From: Cutibacterium acnes
GTDB lineage: Bacteria > Actinomycetota > Actinomycetes > Propionibacteriales > Propionibacteriaceae
Assembly: GCF_003030305.1 (NCBI RefSeq)
Contig: NZ_CP023676.1
Span: 2,418,001-2,482,000, forward strand
Direction: 5' to 3'
DNA length: 64,000 bases
The translations under genes were made by a program, and so were the position numbers. How positions within the stretch are numbered: position 1 is the stretch's first letter; each line of letters opens with the position of its first letter. Positions 55,719 through 64,000 of the stretch are shown here, piece after piece. The notes beneath the pieces were generated by a model, which was not told where the DNA came from, searched no databases, and saw nothing but the letters and a program-made list of their open reading frames with translations.

Positions 55719-55789
55719 CCCGCCCGGACCGCTTGCCCGTCTGGCCACTCCTCCATGGGAACCACTCGATGGCAGGCACAATTGGTTCT

Positions 55790-58700
55790 ATGGTCACTCA
55801 AGCTCACATGGATTCCGTGAATCTAAGACTGGCGCTCAACGGTCTGCCACTGCCGACGGCTGCGCGCGCTTCCTACATTGACGTTGTCGCCCCAGTCTTG
55901 GCCCGGCAGCGTGAGCTGAGGAGGGAACTCCCCGAGCTCCTCTGCCCGGCCGACCGCCGTATTCAGGCATTCATCGACCGCTACCTGGGCGAGGACTCTT
56001 CCGTCCACCCCCGACTGCCCGACACCACCTTGACCCTTGACGAGCCCGGCCTCGCACGGGCCCTCTCGCTACCCGTCGACGGCGACGATTTCAGTTCCGA
56101 CCTTGTCTCGAGTTACCGAGTGGCCAACGGCGTCCTACACAATCCCCGCAATGACCGTCGCACCACTGCTGGTGTATTCCACGTCGCCGAGGGCGGACTG
56201 GCAATCCCCGACGACAAGAAGGCCGTGCCGATCGACGTCTTCGCCCGTCTGCTCGACCTTGCCTTCCAGGCCCCACCCGAGCACACCCTGCTGCCTTACA
56301 CTTCTACCCAACCGGTCGACCGCCAGGCCCACACCTGGGTTTCCTTGTTGCTGAGGCCCCTGGTGGTGCCCGAAGTGCCCGGTTTCGTCTCCGAGCGCCG
56401 CATGGAGATTCGGTTCTTCGCCCCCGGCGGGCTGGTCTCCAACCTGGACTTCGTGGAGGGGATCTTTGGTAACAGTGGCGATCCCCTTCTGCCCGTGAAC
56501 GACTCGGCCCTCGCCCCGTCGGGTTGGACTGGCCACAGCGGCTGCATCATCCTCGCCCCGCATCTCAACCTCATCCGTAAGGTAGACCTCGGTCTGCCCC
56601 ATGTCGACCAGGCAACCGACCGTCAGCGTCGCGACGGGATGTGCTGGTCTGACGAGTCTGAGCTCTACAACGAGGGCAAGCCATTCAAGCTGTGTGCCCG
56701 TGACGAGTCCGGGGTCATCCTCACTATCGTCGCCGACAACTACTTCGGCTATTGCAAGAAGGAGGTTAAGACCCAGATCTCCTACTCAGCTAACTTGTTC
56801 GGGCTGGCCGAGGAGGAGCATTCCGGCGGCGCCCGCGCCTACATCTCCCACAACGAGGGCCAGGAATACGCCACCCCAGTCTGCGACCAGACGGTTTCCG
56901 ACGTCGTTATGGCCAATCCGGACCACTTCGAGATGCTTAGCGACGGCCAGGCCCGGGTACTCGATATCGACGACGTCGTCCTGGTGCCGGGTGGGACCAA
57001 GTTCAGCCTGCGTGACGGCACTGTCAGCTGGGATAACGGTGACCACTCGATCCGAATGCGCGCTGACACCGAGTACATCTCCCCCGCCGGCTACCGGATT
57101 CACATGGTCCACAACGATGCTGACGACCAGTGGTACCTCGAGGGCACTTACGGCGATTCGACGACTCTACATAAGTGCTGCACGGTATCCGGTGGTGGGA
57201 AGTCGGAGATTTCCAAGGCCATATCGGACACCTTCCTGTGGGGCAATGCCTACTCTCCGGATTTCGAGGCCGACATGGATGCCGTCGATGACATCTTGCA
57301 TCGGGACTACTCGACGCGGTTCGCCGATCCCAAGCTTAACGGCATCGACCATCGTCCGGTCCTCTCGACGGAGCGTTCGGTGGGTTCGGTCATCAAGCTC
57401 CTCACCCCATCCTCGGACTTCACCGACTGGTACAACGATTGGATCAACTCGATTCCGGCCTTCCGCAAGGAGCTGGTCTTCACCATCAAGCGCTACTACA
57501 AGCCGGAATGGGGTGATGACTGGCGCTCCCACTTCAGCGTCGCCCCCACAAATGGTCGCCACGGCAACATGGTCCGTCTCGACGGCCAGAAGGTGCTGGT
57601 GAGTATGGCGCGCGTGGGATTCCAGCCCGACGGCTCGTGGCGGCTGTTCACCCTGCGCCACGATTACGCTCCGGCCGTTAAGGTGCAAACCGAGGATGAC
57701 ATGACAGCGTCAATCGTCACATCTCCGGGCGTAGTTACCGGCCCTGAAGGTCTGTCGCGCAAAGTCGTCGCCAACTGCGAAGCGTTGCTCTTCCAGCGCC
57801 CTGACGACGCCATTTACCGTGGGTACGACACCCAAACCGAGCGTGATATGAGCGGGACGGACTTGTTCATCTCGAACTACCAGCCGCTGACCCGCGAGGA
57901 CGTCAGGGCAATGCGTGACGACGTGGTGGCCTTCTCGAAGTTCACCCCACCGATGCGCACCTTCCTGTCGAACTTCGCTGATTCCGACCCTTCGGAGCAG
58001 CCAAAATTCGTCGTCTCCAGCGCCGATCCTCGTCTTATCGACGGGGTGCGTTCGCGCAACCCACGCTACTTGCAGGTGCGTCCAGACATTGCCAAGCCGC
58101 GCGAAACCGCAATCGCCAATCTTGCCAGCCACCTGTATCACGGACTGCCGATCGACGAACCGCTGCCCCTGCCGGTCGACGTGGTCGCCGCCGGGCGTCG
58201 CAACAACCCGCCCGAGGGCAAAATCCCGGCCTTGTGTGCGTACAACCCACTGCACTACATGGAGCTGCCGGAATTATTCATGGAGTTCATCTCCTCGATG
58301 ACTGGTAAGAGTCCTTCGACGACGGGAGCCGGTTCGGAGGGAGCCCTGACGAAGGCACCGTTCAATGCCTTGCCAGCGGTCTTCGACCTCAACTCGTCCT
58401 TCCTGTCCTTCGTGCTATCGGGGTATGATGGTTGGTTATCTTCGGCCGGATTCATCGGCCCGAAGGTTGAGGTCGCCCACGACATTTCCCTGCTCGTCCC
58501 GGAAATCTTCTGCCGGATGTCCCCAGCCGAGAGGGATGCCAAGACCCTTATCGAGGGTGGCTATCTGGAGAAGCTGGAAGATTACGATAAAGATGGCGAA
58601 CTCATTCTCGCCTCCCGTCTGGGCTACCGCATGACGGAAAAGTTCATGCGCGCCTATTTCGGGCGTATCTTCTTGCACCCCGACACCGTCTTCACCCCTG

Positions 58701-59170
58701 AGATGCTGCGTCCGGAACTTCAGGACGCCGACATCTTCGCTGACTCGGTGCGAACGATCTCGACTACTCACGCTCGAGTAGCTAAGGCCTATTTCGACGA
58801 CGGGACGGTCTCGCTGGCGGTACCGCCCATCCGGGCTCTGCTGGAAATCATGGTCAATGGAGTTTGCTCGGAGGGTTGGACTCTTGACGATCCCGAGTTG
58901 CGGGAGATGTTCACCCGCGAGTCAGTACTTGCCTCCGACTGGTACGCCGAGCGTATCGACGCCAAGCAGGCCGAAGCCGTGCGGCGCGCCGAGCGAGGAA
59001 TCGCCCACCTTGAGCAGTTCATGGCTGATCCGCGTAACGCGTCCGCCTGCGAGGAAATTGACGTCCAGGCCCGTCTGGATCAAGTCCGCAAGTTCCACGA
59101 TCGCGCCGTGACGGCTGAGTACCGCCAACAGTTGGTGGGCACTCTTGGTCGGCAGGTCAACTTCCGCTGA
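55790..59170 (+). CDS. Diphosphate-dependent PEP carboxykinase (PPi type, about 1126 residues)
   Basis: A very large soluble protein with no signal or membrane segments. Its length (1126 from the ATG at 55790, 1133 from 55769) and overall sequence fit the PPi-type carboxykinase of propionibacteria and Entamoeba, formerly PEP carboxytransphosphorylase, which makes oxaloacetate and diphosphate from PEP, CO2 and phosphate. A glycine-rich loop TVSGGGKSEISK near the middle resembles a phosphate-binding loop, and GWTGHSGCIILAPHLN is another conserved-looking block. It replenishes oxaloacetate for propionate formation. No good ribosome binding site marks the start. It has its own terminator. The name rests on recollection of the family, not an alignment. 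Confidence 0.7.
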   Translation: MVTQAHMDSVNLRLALNGLPLPTAARASYIDVVAPVLARQRELRRELPELLCPADRRIQAFIDRYLGEDSSVHPRLPDTTLTLDEPGLARALSLPVDGDDFSSDLVSSYRVANGVLHNPRNDRRTTAGVFHVAEGGLAIPDDKKAVPIDVFARLLDLAFQAPPEHTLLPYTSTQPVDRQAHTWVSLLLRPLVVPEVPGFVSERRMEIRFFAPGGLVSNLDFVEGIFGNSGDPLLPVNDSALAPSGWTGHSGCIILAPHLNLIRKVDLGLPHVDQATDRQRRDGMCWSDESELYNEGKPFKLCARDESGVILTIVADNYFGYCKKEVKTQISYSANLFGLAEEEHSGGARAYISHNEGQEYATPVCDQTVSDVVMANPDHFEMLSDGQARVLDIDDVVLVPGGTKFSLRDGTVSWDNGDHSIRMRADTEYISPAGYRIHMVHNDADDQWYLEGTYGDSTTLHKCCTVSGGGKSEISKAISDTFLWGNAYSPDFEADMDAVDDILHRDYSTRFADPKLNGIDHRPVLSTERSVGSVIKLLTPSSDFTDWYNDWINSIPAFRKELVFTIKRYYKPEWGDDWRSHFSVAPTNGRHGNMVRLDGQKVLVSMARVGFQPDGSWRLFTLRHDYAPAVKVQTEDDMTASIVTSPGVVTGPEGLSRKVVANCEALLFQRPDDAIYRGYDTQTERDMSGTDLFISNYQPLTREDVRAMRDDVVAFSKFTPPMRTFLSNFADSDPSEQPKFVVSSADPRLIDGVRSRNPRYLQVRPDIAKPRETAIANLASHLYHGLPIDEPLPLPVDVVAAGRRNNPPEGKIPALCAYNPLHYMELPELFMEFISSMTGKSPSTTGAGSEGALTKAPFNALPAVFDLNSSFLSFVLSGYDGWLSSAGFIGPKVEVAHDISLLVPEIFCRMSPAERDAKTLIEGGYLEKLEDYDKDGELILASRLGYRMTEKFMRAYFGRIFLHPDTVFTPEMLRPELQDADIFADSVRTISTTHARVAKAYFDDGTVSLAVPPIRALLEIMVNGVCSEGWTLDDPELREMFTRESVLASDWYAERIDAKQAEAVRRAERGIAHLEQFMADPRNASACEEIDVQARLDQVRKFHDRAVTAEYRQQLVGTLGRQVNFR

Positions 59171-59311
59171 GGTTGGTCGGCCCCGCGTGTCATCACCTGG
59201 GGCCGATCGTCTGTTACCCAGGTCCCTGGTTCCCGGTATCCCGGGCCGTTCGTGACGTATCCGGGATCTCTAAACCCTGAACACAATCTGGGCGCCGGAT
59301 CCTTGTGACGG

Positions 59312-59376
59312 AAAATCCCGCCTCGGGTGGGGTCACAACACTTGAGTGCCTCGCCCCTCACCGTGGCGGGATTTTT
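59312..59376 (+). terminator. Terminator of the PEP carboxykinase gene
   Basis: AAAATCCCGCC (59312-59322) pairs perfectly with GGCGGGATTTT (59365-59375), and GGTGGGG / CCCCTCACC extends the stem inside. It ends in TTTTT and overlaps the recurrent ATTTTTCGCAC motif. Its presence argues against the GTG at 59305 as start of the next gene. Confidence 0.8.
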
Positions 59377-59436
59377 CGCACCTCATCCCTTGTCACTGGA
59401 CTCGCGAAGCAGCATGAGAGGCAGCACTATGGGGGT

Positions 59437-60138
59437 GTGGACGTCATTGATCTCACTACAGCCGGTTTCGACGAGTGGGTCTGTGTCGAAAATCACCGGC
59501 CGAGCGATCTCCCCGCTGGTTCCTGGCTTCCGGCGATTCAGCTCATCGCTCCCGAAACCCTCATCCGCCGTGTCAACCATACCCACGAGGCTCTCCTGAC
59601 CCAGCGCCATGAGGGAAAGGCGGGCCATGGTCACGAGGTCCCTGCCGCAGATGGCCCGGTTGCCTATCGTGTCGCACTGTCGGCAACCCAACTGGGAATT
59701 GTCGCCAGGTTGGTGGTTCCGGTCGTCGCAGCCCGGACCCTCGGCAACGATGTTGATTTCCCCAGGCTCGCGGACCTCTGGTTCCGTGATGTGCCTCTTG
59801 CTCCGGTTCCCGTGTCGGTAGCTTGGCAACCGGGACCAGCGAAAATCACCGGTTCAGCGGTTGAAGAGATCACTCGTGCCTTCATCGCCGCCGGGTTGAG
59901 CAAAATTGTCGCCTGGGACAACCTAGCCTCAGCAGTGAGCACTTCGGTCATCATGGTGACTCGCTGTCGCCCAGATTTACGCCAGGCAGCCATCGACGTC
60001 GCCACAGAGATATTGGCTATGGTCGACCCACGCCCCGGTATCACTGCCGGACCGGGCTTTCACCGCCGCAGCTGTTGCCTCTATTACCAGGTCAGTGGCT
60101 CTCGCATAGCTTGCTGTGGGGACTGCGTGCTGGTCTGA
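59437..60138 (+). CDS. FhuF-like (2Fe-2S)-binding protein
   Basis: A protein of 233 residues from the GTG at 59437. The C-terminus (RRSCCLYYQ, then CCGDCVLV) has two clusters of cysteines spaced about like the CC-x(10-12)-C-x2-C iron-sulfur motif of FhuF ferric-siderophore reductases, preceded by the conserved Phe/Arg. The remainder is weakly conserved, as in that family. It would act in the cytoplasm to release iron from siderophores. The open frame extends upstream to 59305, but that runs through the preceding terminator; GAGG and GGGG lie before 59437. Its 3' end overlaps the convergent next gene by 55 bases. Confidence 0.6.
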   Translation: MDVIDLTTAGFDEWVCVENHRPSDLPAGSWLPAIQLIAPETLIRRVNHTHEALLTQRHEGKAGHGHEVPAADGPVAYRVALSATQLGIVARLVVPVVAARTLGNDVDFPRLADLWFRDVPLAPVPVSVAWQPGPAKITGSAVEEITRAFIAAGLSKIVAWDNLASAVSTSVIMVTRCRPDLRQAAIDVATEILAMVDPRPGITAGPGFHRRSCCLYYQVSGSRIACCGDCVLV

Positions 60139-60770
60139 ACCACGGTCGCCGGGGCATCGTAATCATGGCGGGCCAAACTCATCGGCCATCGCAATCGTCC
60201 AACATCAGCTGGAACTAACCCGTTGCCGCGCAACCACCCAAACCAGCGCTCTATCCAGCTCTCTTCCGTTTTAACTGACCGCCGCAGGTCTAACCTCATG
60301 CGACGAATCGCTCCGGCGCTCATAGGGTCAACCTCCTGGAATCCCCACGATTCCAACCAGGTGACGGGTGCGATACGAGGATCGGTGCATGGTCCAATAA
60401 CGCCACCAGCCTCAATGACCGGCACGGATCCGTGTAGGCGAGCTGCCAGGAAGGATGTCCGCACTCTCCCCCAAGAAGCGTCACTCCGATGAGGAAGAAA
60501 GCCCACTAGAACCGCTGCCCCAGGTGTGCGGGGAATTTTCGACATCGGATGGTCTGGCGGAAGACAGGTTTCAGTAGCGACGAGCAGGATGCCCTCGATC
60601 TCGTCCCCGTGACGACTTGCGACCCCAAAGAATCCCCACCGCTGACAAGCTTCATCAGCCCACTCTGGCAAAGCCTTGTCAGGGTCAATTTTCCATTGCC
60701 GCAGTCGGGGGGCGGGTCCCAGAATTCGGGTGTCCTCCCGCTTCAGCGTTGTCAAATGCCTGACTCGCAC
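60084..60770 (-). CDS. Hypothetical protein, possibly GNAT acetyltransferase-like
   Basis: A 228-residue protein from a GTG with GGAGGAGA upstream. EACQRWGFFGVASRHGDEIEGILLV resembles the N-terminal beta strands of GNAT folds, and LESWGFQEVDPMS the C-terminal strand, but the acetyl-CoA loop (Q/RxxGxG/A) is not clear. It is read convergently with the FhuF-like gene and the two overlap by 55 bases at their 3' ends. No pathway link is visible. Confidence 0.45.
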   Translation of the reverse strand: MRVRHLTTLKREDTRILGPAPRLRQWKIDPDKALPEWADEACQRWGFFGVASRHGDEIEGILLVATETCLPPDHPMSKIPRTPGAAVLVGFLPHRSDASWGRVRTSFLAARLHGSVPVIEAGGVIGPCTDPRIAPVTWLESWGFQEVDPMSAGAIRRMRLDLRRSVKTEESWIERWFGWLRGNGLVPADVGRLRWPMSLARHDYDAPATVVQTSTQSPQQAMREPLTW

Positions 60771-60913
60771 AATGTCTCCTCCCGATGCGCCCTGCAGCGG
60801 ATCGACGACGGCTCCTCACCGCGCCCCGCTGTGACGTCCGATGGGTGAAATAGACCACACCTGGGTGAGTGTCATTCTAGATTTCCGGGTCTGCGGTGGG
60901 GCACAGTGGGAGG

Positions 60914-62311
60914 GTGAGCAGCACAAACCACATCACCAGGCAACCTGTTCCTCCGACCGATAGCGTGCGCGTCAAAGCCGCCGTTGCTGCTCACGAGGCC
61001 GCTGACGCTGCTACCGACCGCCGAGTCGACACCACCTTTGACAAGTTCCACGATCGGTATTCCACCCGCTCCCTGGGATTGAAAACCTCTCCCGTCCGTG
61101 CCCTGTTCGCGGTAGCGAATCGCCCCGAGGTCGTTTCCTTAGCCGGTGGTATGCCTAACATTGCCGACCTCCCTCTTGACGTCGTCAGTGAGTCGTTGAA
61201 GGAGCTCGTTGATACTCGCGGCACTGTCGTTATGCAATACGGGTCGGGGCAGGGTGAACCTGAGATGCGCAAGCACATCTGCGAGGTGATGGCCGTTGAG
61301 GGGCTCGTCGCAGACCCTGATGACGTCACTGTCACGTGTGGTTCTCAGCAGGGCCTGGATCTCGTCACGCGCATTTTTTGCAACCCAAGCGACGTCATTA
61401 TGGCCGAGTCGCCGGCTTATGTCGGGGCGCTCAATACCTTCGCCTCGTACCAAACTGAGGTCATTCACGTCGACATGGACGACAGCGGGTTGGTTCCGGA
61501 ATCCCTGCGTGAGAAAGTGACTGCAGCGCGTCAAGACGGCAAGTCGGTGAAGTTCCTTTACACGGTTCCTAACTACTCGAACCCGTCGGGAATCTCGCAA
61601 TCCACCGAGCGTCGCCGGGAGATCCTAGCGGTGGCTGACGAGCTGGATCTGTTGGTGGTTGAGGACAACCCGTACGGGTTACTCAACCTCGATGGTGATC
61701 CACTGCCGACGTTGAAGTCGATGGATCCCGACAACGTCGTGTACTTGGGGTCCTTCTCCAAGACATTCGCGCCAGGCTTCCGCATCGGTTGGGTTCTGTC
61801 GCCGTCGTTCGTACGCGACAAACTGGTTCTTGCCCAGGAGTCGGCGACCTTGTGCCCGCCGGTCTTTTCCCAGTTTGCTGTCTCGAGCTACCTGGCCCAT
61901 TGGGATTGGCGTGCCCAGGTGGATAGCTTCATCAATATGTACCGCATCCGTCGTGACACTATGCTGGCCTCGTTGGCTGAGACTATGCCTGAGGGGACGA
62001 CGTGGTCTCACCCATCTGGCGGGTTCTTTGTCTGGTTGACGATGCCGGGAGCGATCGATTCTGCCGCCATGCTTCCTCGAGCTGTGACGAAGTTTGTCGC
62101 TTATACGCCGGGGACGGCGTTCTACGCGGATGGTCGTGGTCAGCGCAATATTCGCCTGTCGTTCTGTTACCCGACTCCTGAGCGCATCAAAGTCGGTGTC
62201 GAGAGACTGGCTGGTGTGATGCGTGAAGAGCTGGAAATCGCCGAGACGTTCGGGCTGGCTGACGAGCGGCGTCATTCCCGCGATTTGGGGCCTGGTCCGA
62301 ACTTGGCGTGA
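60914..62311 (+). CDS. PLP-dependent class I/II aminotransferase (2-aminoadipate/MocR-type catalytic domain)
   Basis: A protein of 465 residues from the GTG at 60914, which follows GGGAGG. Fold-type I aminotransferase: AGGMPNIADLPLD near the N-terminus, GSQQGLDLVTRIF, VPNYSNPSGIS, and the PLP lysine in YLGSFSKTFAPGFRIGW. The C-terminal Arg that binds the substrate carboxylate is in RNIRLSFCYPTPE. It lacks the GntR domain of MocR regulators. Similar enzymes include LysN and aromatic or branched-chain aminotransferases; the amino donor is not evident. Confidence 0.88.
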   Translation: MSSTNHITRQPVPPTDSVRVKAAVAAHEAADAATDRRVDTTFDKFHDRYSTRSLGLKTSPVRALFAVANRPEVVSLAGGMPNIADLPLDVVSESLKELVDTRGTVVMQYGSGQGEPEMRKHICEVMAVEGLVADPDDVTVTCGSQQGLDLVTRIFCNPSDVIMAESPAYVGALNTFASYQTEVIHVDMDDSGLVPESLREKVTAARQDGKSVKFLYTVPNYSNPSGISQSTERRREILAVADELDLLVVEDNPYGLLNLDGDPLPTLKSMDPDNVVYLGSFSKTFAPGFRIGWVLSPSFVRDKLVLAQESATLCPPVFSQFAVSSYLAHWDWRAQVDSFINMYRIRRDTMLASLAETMPEGTTWSHPSGGFFVWLTMPGAIDSAAMLPRAVTKFVAYTPGTAFYADGRGQRNIRLSFCYPTPERIKVGVERLAGVMREELEIAETFGLADERRHSRDLGPGPNLA

Positions 62312-62641
62312 TTCTGACAGGGATCAAACCCTGCAGCGATGCGACTCCAATTCGCGTTCTATAGATATAACGTTATGTCGACTTAGCTATATATGGAAGA
62401 AGGAGCTGCCGGGAGCGACTTTGAGCTCGCCCCGTAGCGGGTTTGTTTCAAACAATTGTCGTTTATTGCTCACTTCTATGGCGGGCGCAGTTTGATAACT
62501 ATGTGAGCATCGGCCCGGCGTGCTTCAACCACGCCTCAGGCGGACGCTTTCCCAAGCTGCTCCCACGTTGCTGCCATTGTCTTATAGATACGGGGAGGGT
62601 CGGTTATGCCATCATTGTCTTGGCACTGGTTGAATGGGGGC
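62312..62641. other. AT-rich intergenic region before ddl
   Basis: About 330 bases with no coding frame of family character. Bases 62350-62400 are notably AT-rich, with TATAGATATAACG and TAGCTATATAT, and probably carry a promoter. No tRNA or clear hairpin was found. Confidence 0.5.
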
Positions 62642-63589
62642 ATGTTGCAACCAGTCGTCGTCCTTGCCGGAGGACTCAGCCACCAGCGCGATATCTCTCT
62701 GAAGTCGGGTCGCACCGTTGCACAAGCGCTGCGGCGGGTCGGACACGAAGTCGTGGAAGCCGATATTGACTCCGCACTCATTGAGACCTTGCGTGCCAAC
62801 GACGGTGCCGTCGTGTTTCCCATGTTGCACGGTGGTCTTGGCGAAAATGGTGCCCTTCTTGAAGTACTTCAGCTCATGGGCATCCCCTATGTGGGCTCCA
62901 GTCCAGCAACCTGCCGTATCTCTTTCGATAAGTCCATCGCATCTCGCGCCGTGGCCGCAGCCGGGATCGTCACACCACAGCAGGTCGCGTTACCCCATGA
63001 CGTCTTCCGTGAGCTTGGCGCTCAGACGGTCATGCGTTCGATCGCCGAAAAGTTTGGCCTTCCGGTCATCGTTAAGCCGGCACGTGGGGGCTCAAGCCTC
63101 GGCGTCACAAAAGTCGATGGCGTCGACGATCTTCCTCAGGCCGTCGCGAACGCCTATGCCTATGACGACATGGTTGTAGTCGAGGAATTCATTGTGGGCA
63201 CTGAGCTCGCAATAGGCATGATCACGACGTCTGAAGGCACGCGTGTGCTGCCAGCCGTCGAGATTCGCCCTGTCGGTGGTGTTTATGATTATTCAGCGAT
63301 GTACACCGGTGGTGAGACACGACTAACAGCTCCTGCAGACATTAGCGATACAGCGGCCCAAACCGCGACGGCGATGGCCCGAGTCGTGCAAAAGGAGCTC
63401 GATTTCTCCGGGATATCTCGTGTCGATGCGATCGTGGACGAGTCCGGTCGCCCAGTTTTCTTGGAGGCCGGTGCTGCTCCCGGGATGACAGCTACTTCGC
63501 TCGTACCCGTGGCTATGAAAGCCGCCGGTCTAGACCTTGGCGAGGTGTGCTCTCGACTCGTCGATGACGTCGCTCGCAACCATGGCTGA
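62642..63589 (+). CDS. ddl: D-alanine--D-alanine ligase
   Basis: A protein of 315 residues from the ATG at 62642; GGGGG precedes it, and an ATG at 62606 would add 12. An ATP-grasp enzyme joining two D-alanines for peptidoglycan. PVVVLAGGLSHQRDISLKSG is the N-terminal motif with the His/Glu region altered, VFPMLHGGLGENGALLEVL is the first Ddl signature, PVIVKPARGGSSLGVTKV the ATP-binding lysine block, and VDAIVDESGRPVFLEAGAAPGM the metal-binding end, where the usual Glu-x-Asn is ExG. It overlaps the SURF1 gene by eight bases. Confidence 0.85.
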   Translation: MLQPVVVLAGGLSHQRDISLKSGRTVAQALRRVGHEVVEADIDSALIETLRANDGAVVFPMLHGGLGENGALLEVLQLMGIPYVGSSPATCRISFDKSIASRAVAAAGIVTPQQVALPHDVFRELGAQTVMRSIAEKFGLPVIVKPARGGSSLGVTKVDGVDDLPQAVANAYAYDDMVVVEEFIVGTELAIGMITTSEGTRVLPAVEIRPVGGVYDYSAMYTGGETRLTAPADISDTAAQTATAMARVVQKELDFSGISRVDAIVDESGRPVFLEAGAAPGMTATSLVPVAMKAAGLDLGEVCSRLVDDVARNHG

Positions 63590-64000
63590 CAGTGTGCACA
63601 TGAAGGGCTCCCGCCACGCCGTGCGCGTCAAGCAGGCATCTGTCGTCTTGCTCGGCGTCGTCCTTGCCAGTGTGATGGTCTTCCTCGGACTGTGGCAGAT
63701 GAACGTTTTTGAGTCCCAACGTGACGACTCGACGCAGGCGCGTATCAACGGTCCAGTAATCACCTGGAATGAGGCTCCTAAGAAGGCCGATGTCATGGCC
63801 CAGTACGGACGCCGGGTGACGGTGACGGGCACGTTCCAACGGTCGACCACAACCTTGATAGGCACATCGTGGCCAGTACGCGTCGTAACGGGAATCAAAT
63901 TGACCTCCGGGGAAACGATGGCCATAGTTCGCGGCAAGCTCTCGAAGGGCGAGAGAGTCCCTGCTGCGCCCACGGGCGTTATAACAGTGACGGGTGTGCT
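63582..64000 (+). CDS. SURF1 family protein, N-terminal part (cut by window edge)
   Basis: 139 codons are readable from the ATG at 63582 (or 63600) to the window end without a stop. A hydrophobic helix near residue 20 (ASVVLLGVVLASVMVFLGLWQ) ends in the LGxWQ motif of SURF1, followed by a region with YGRRVTVTGTF, also typical. SURF1 proteins help assemble heme-copper cytochrome oxidase in the membrane. It starts inside the end of ddl, so translation may be coupled. Confidence 0.8.
   Translation, partial: MADSVHMKGSRHAVRVKQASVVLLGVVLASVMVFLGLWQMNVFESQRDDSTQARINGPVITWNEAPKKADVMAQYGRRVTVTGTFQRSTTTLIGTSWPVRVVTGIKLTSGETMAIVRGKLSKGERVPAAPTGVITVTGV

Noticed and set aside
59305-59436. Upstream extension of the FhuF-like gene to the GTG at 59305
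   Set aside because: The segment coincides with the PEP carboxykinase terminator hairpin, so coding there is unlikely.
1-64000. CRISPR arrays, prophage or insertion sequences
   Set aside because: No regularly spaced repeats, transposase/integrase motifs or phage structural genes were seen on either strand.

Overview
The window looks like a chromosomal segment of a high-GC actinobacterium in the Propionibacteriaceae, most plausibly Cutibacterium or a close relative. The reasons are its base composition (about 60% GC by eye), a 1126-residue protein that fits the diphosphate-dependent PEP carboxykinase of propionic acid bacteria, the actinobacterial pcnA - DUF6049 - pseudokinase - trxB/trxA set that usually sits near oriC, and several apparently leaderless start sites. 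No rRNA, tRNA, CRISPR array, prophage or insertion sequence was seen.

Layout. 1-5 kb: end of a galactokinase-like gene with a sugar nucleotidyltransferase, a proline-rich membrane protein, a DUF559 protein and fumarase fumC. 5-9.7 kb: a carbohydrate ABC importer (two permeases and a lipoprotein) divergent from its LacI regulator. 9.7-18.7 kb: a SUFU-domain protein, an MscS channel, glycerate kinase, pcnA, a DUF6049 protein and a membrane pseudokinase. 19-22.6 kb: glpF-glpK divergent from a SorC regulator. 22.6-31 kb: an HtrA-type protease, relics of a GH51 arabinofuranosidase and a LacI gene, trxB, a pseudouridine synthase, an MFS/esterase pair, osmC and trxA. 31-44.3 kb: a long minus-strand operon for an unidentified polyol or pentose: DeoR regulator, truncated AraD-type aldolase, RpiB-type isomerase, an unrecognised permease, HAD phosphatase, two FGGY kinases, an AraM-like dehydrogenase, transketolase, a SorC relic and a GpsA-like dehydrogenase. 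44.5-55.7 kb: a glucuronide locus (uxuA, uxuB, uxaC and LacI, divergent from a GPH symporter, a GH31 gene and beta-glucuronidase). 55.8-64 kb: the PEP carboxykinase, an FhuF-like iron-sulfur protein, a possible acetyltransferase, an aminotransferase, ddl and the start of a SURF1 gene.

Two themes stand out. First, accessory carbohydrate genes are decaying: seven of them carry nonsense codons, frameshifts or deletions while the housekeeping genes look intact. Second, regulatory sites can be read directly. A 14-bp palindrome TGCAC-N4-GTGCA occurs both at glpF/SorC and upstream of the GpsA-like gene, which suggests one glycerol regulon. A 23-bp palindrome fits a LacI operator for glucuronide use. 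An intergenic motif, ATTTTTCG(T/C)(C/A)(A/C), recurs mostly near gene ends.

All functional names come from motif recognition by eye; no database search was run.
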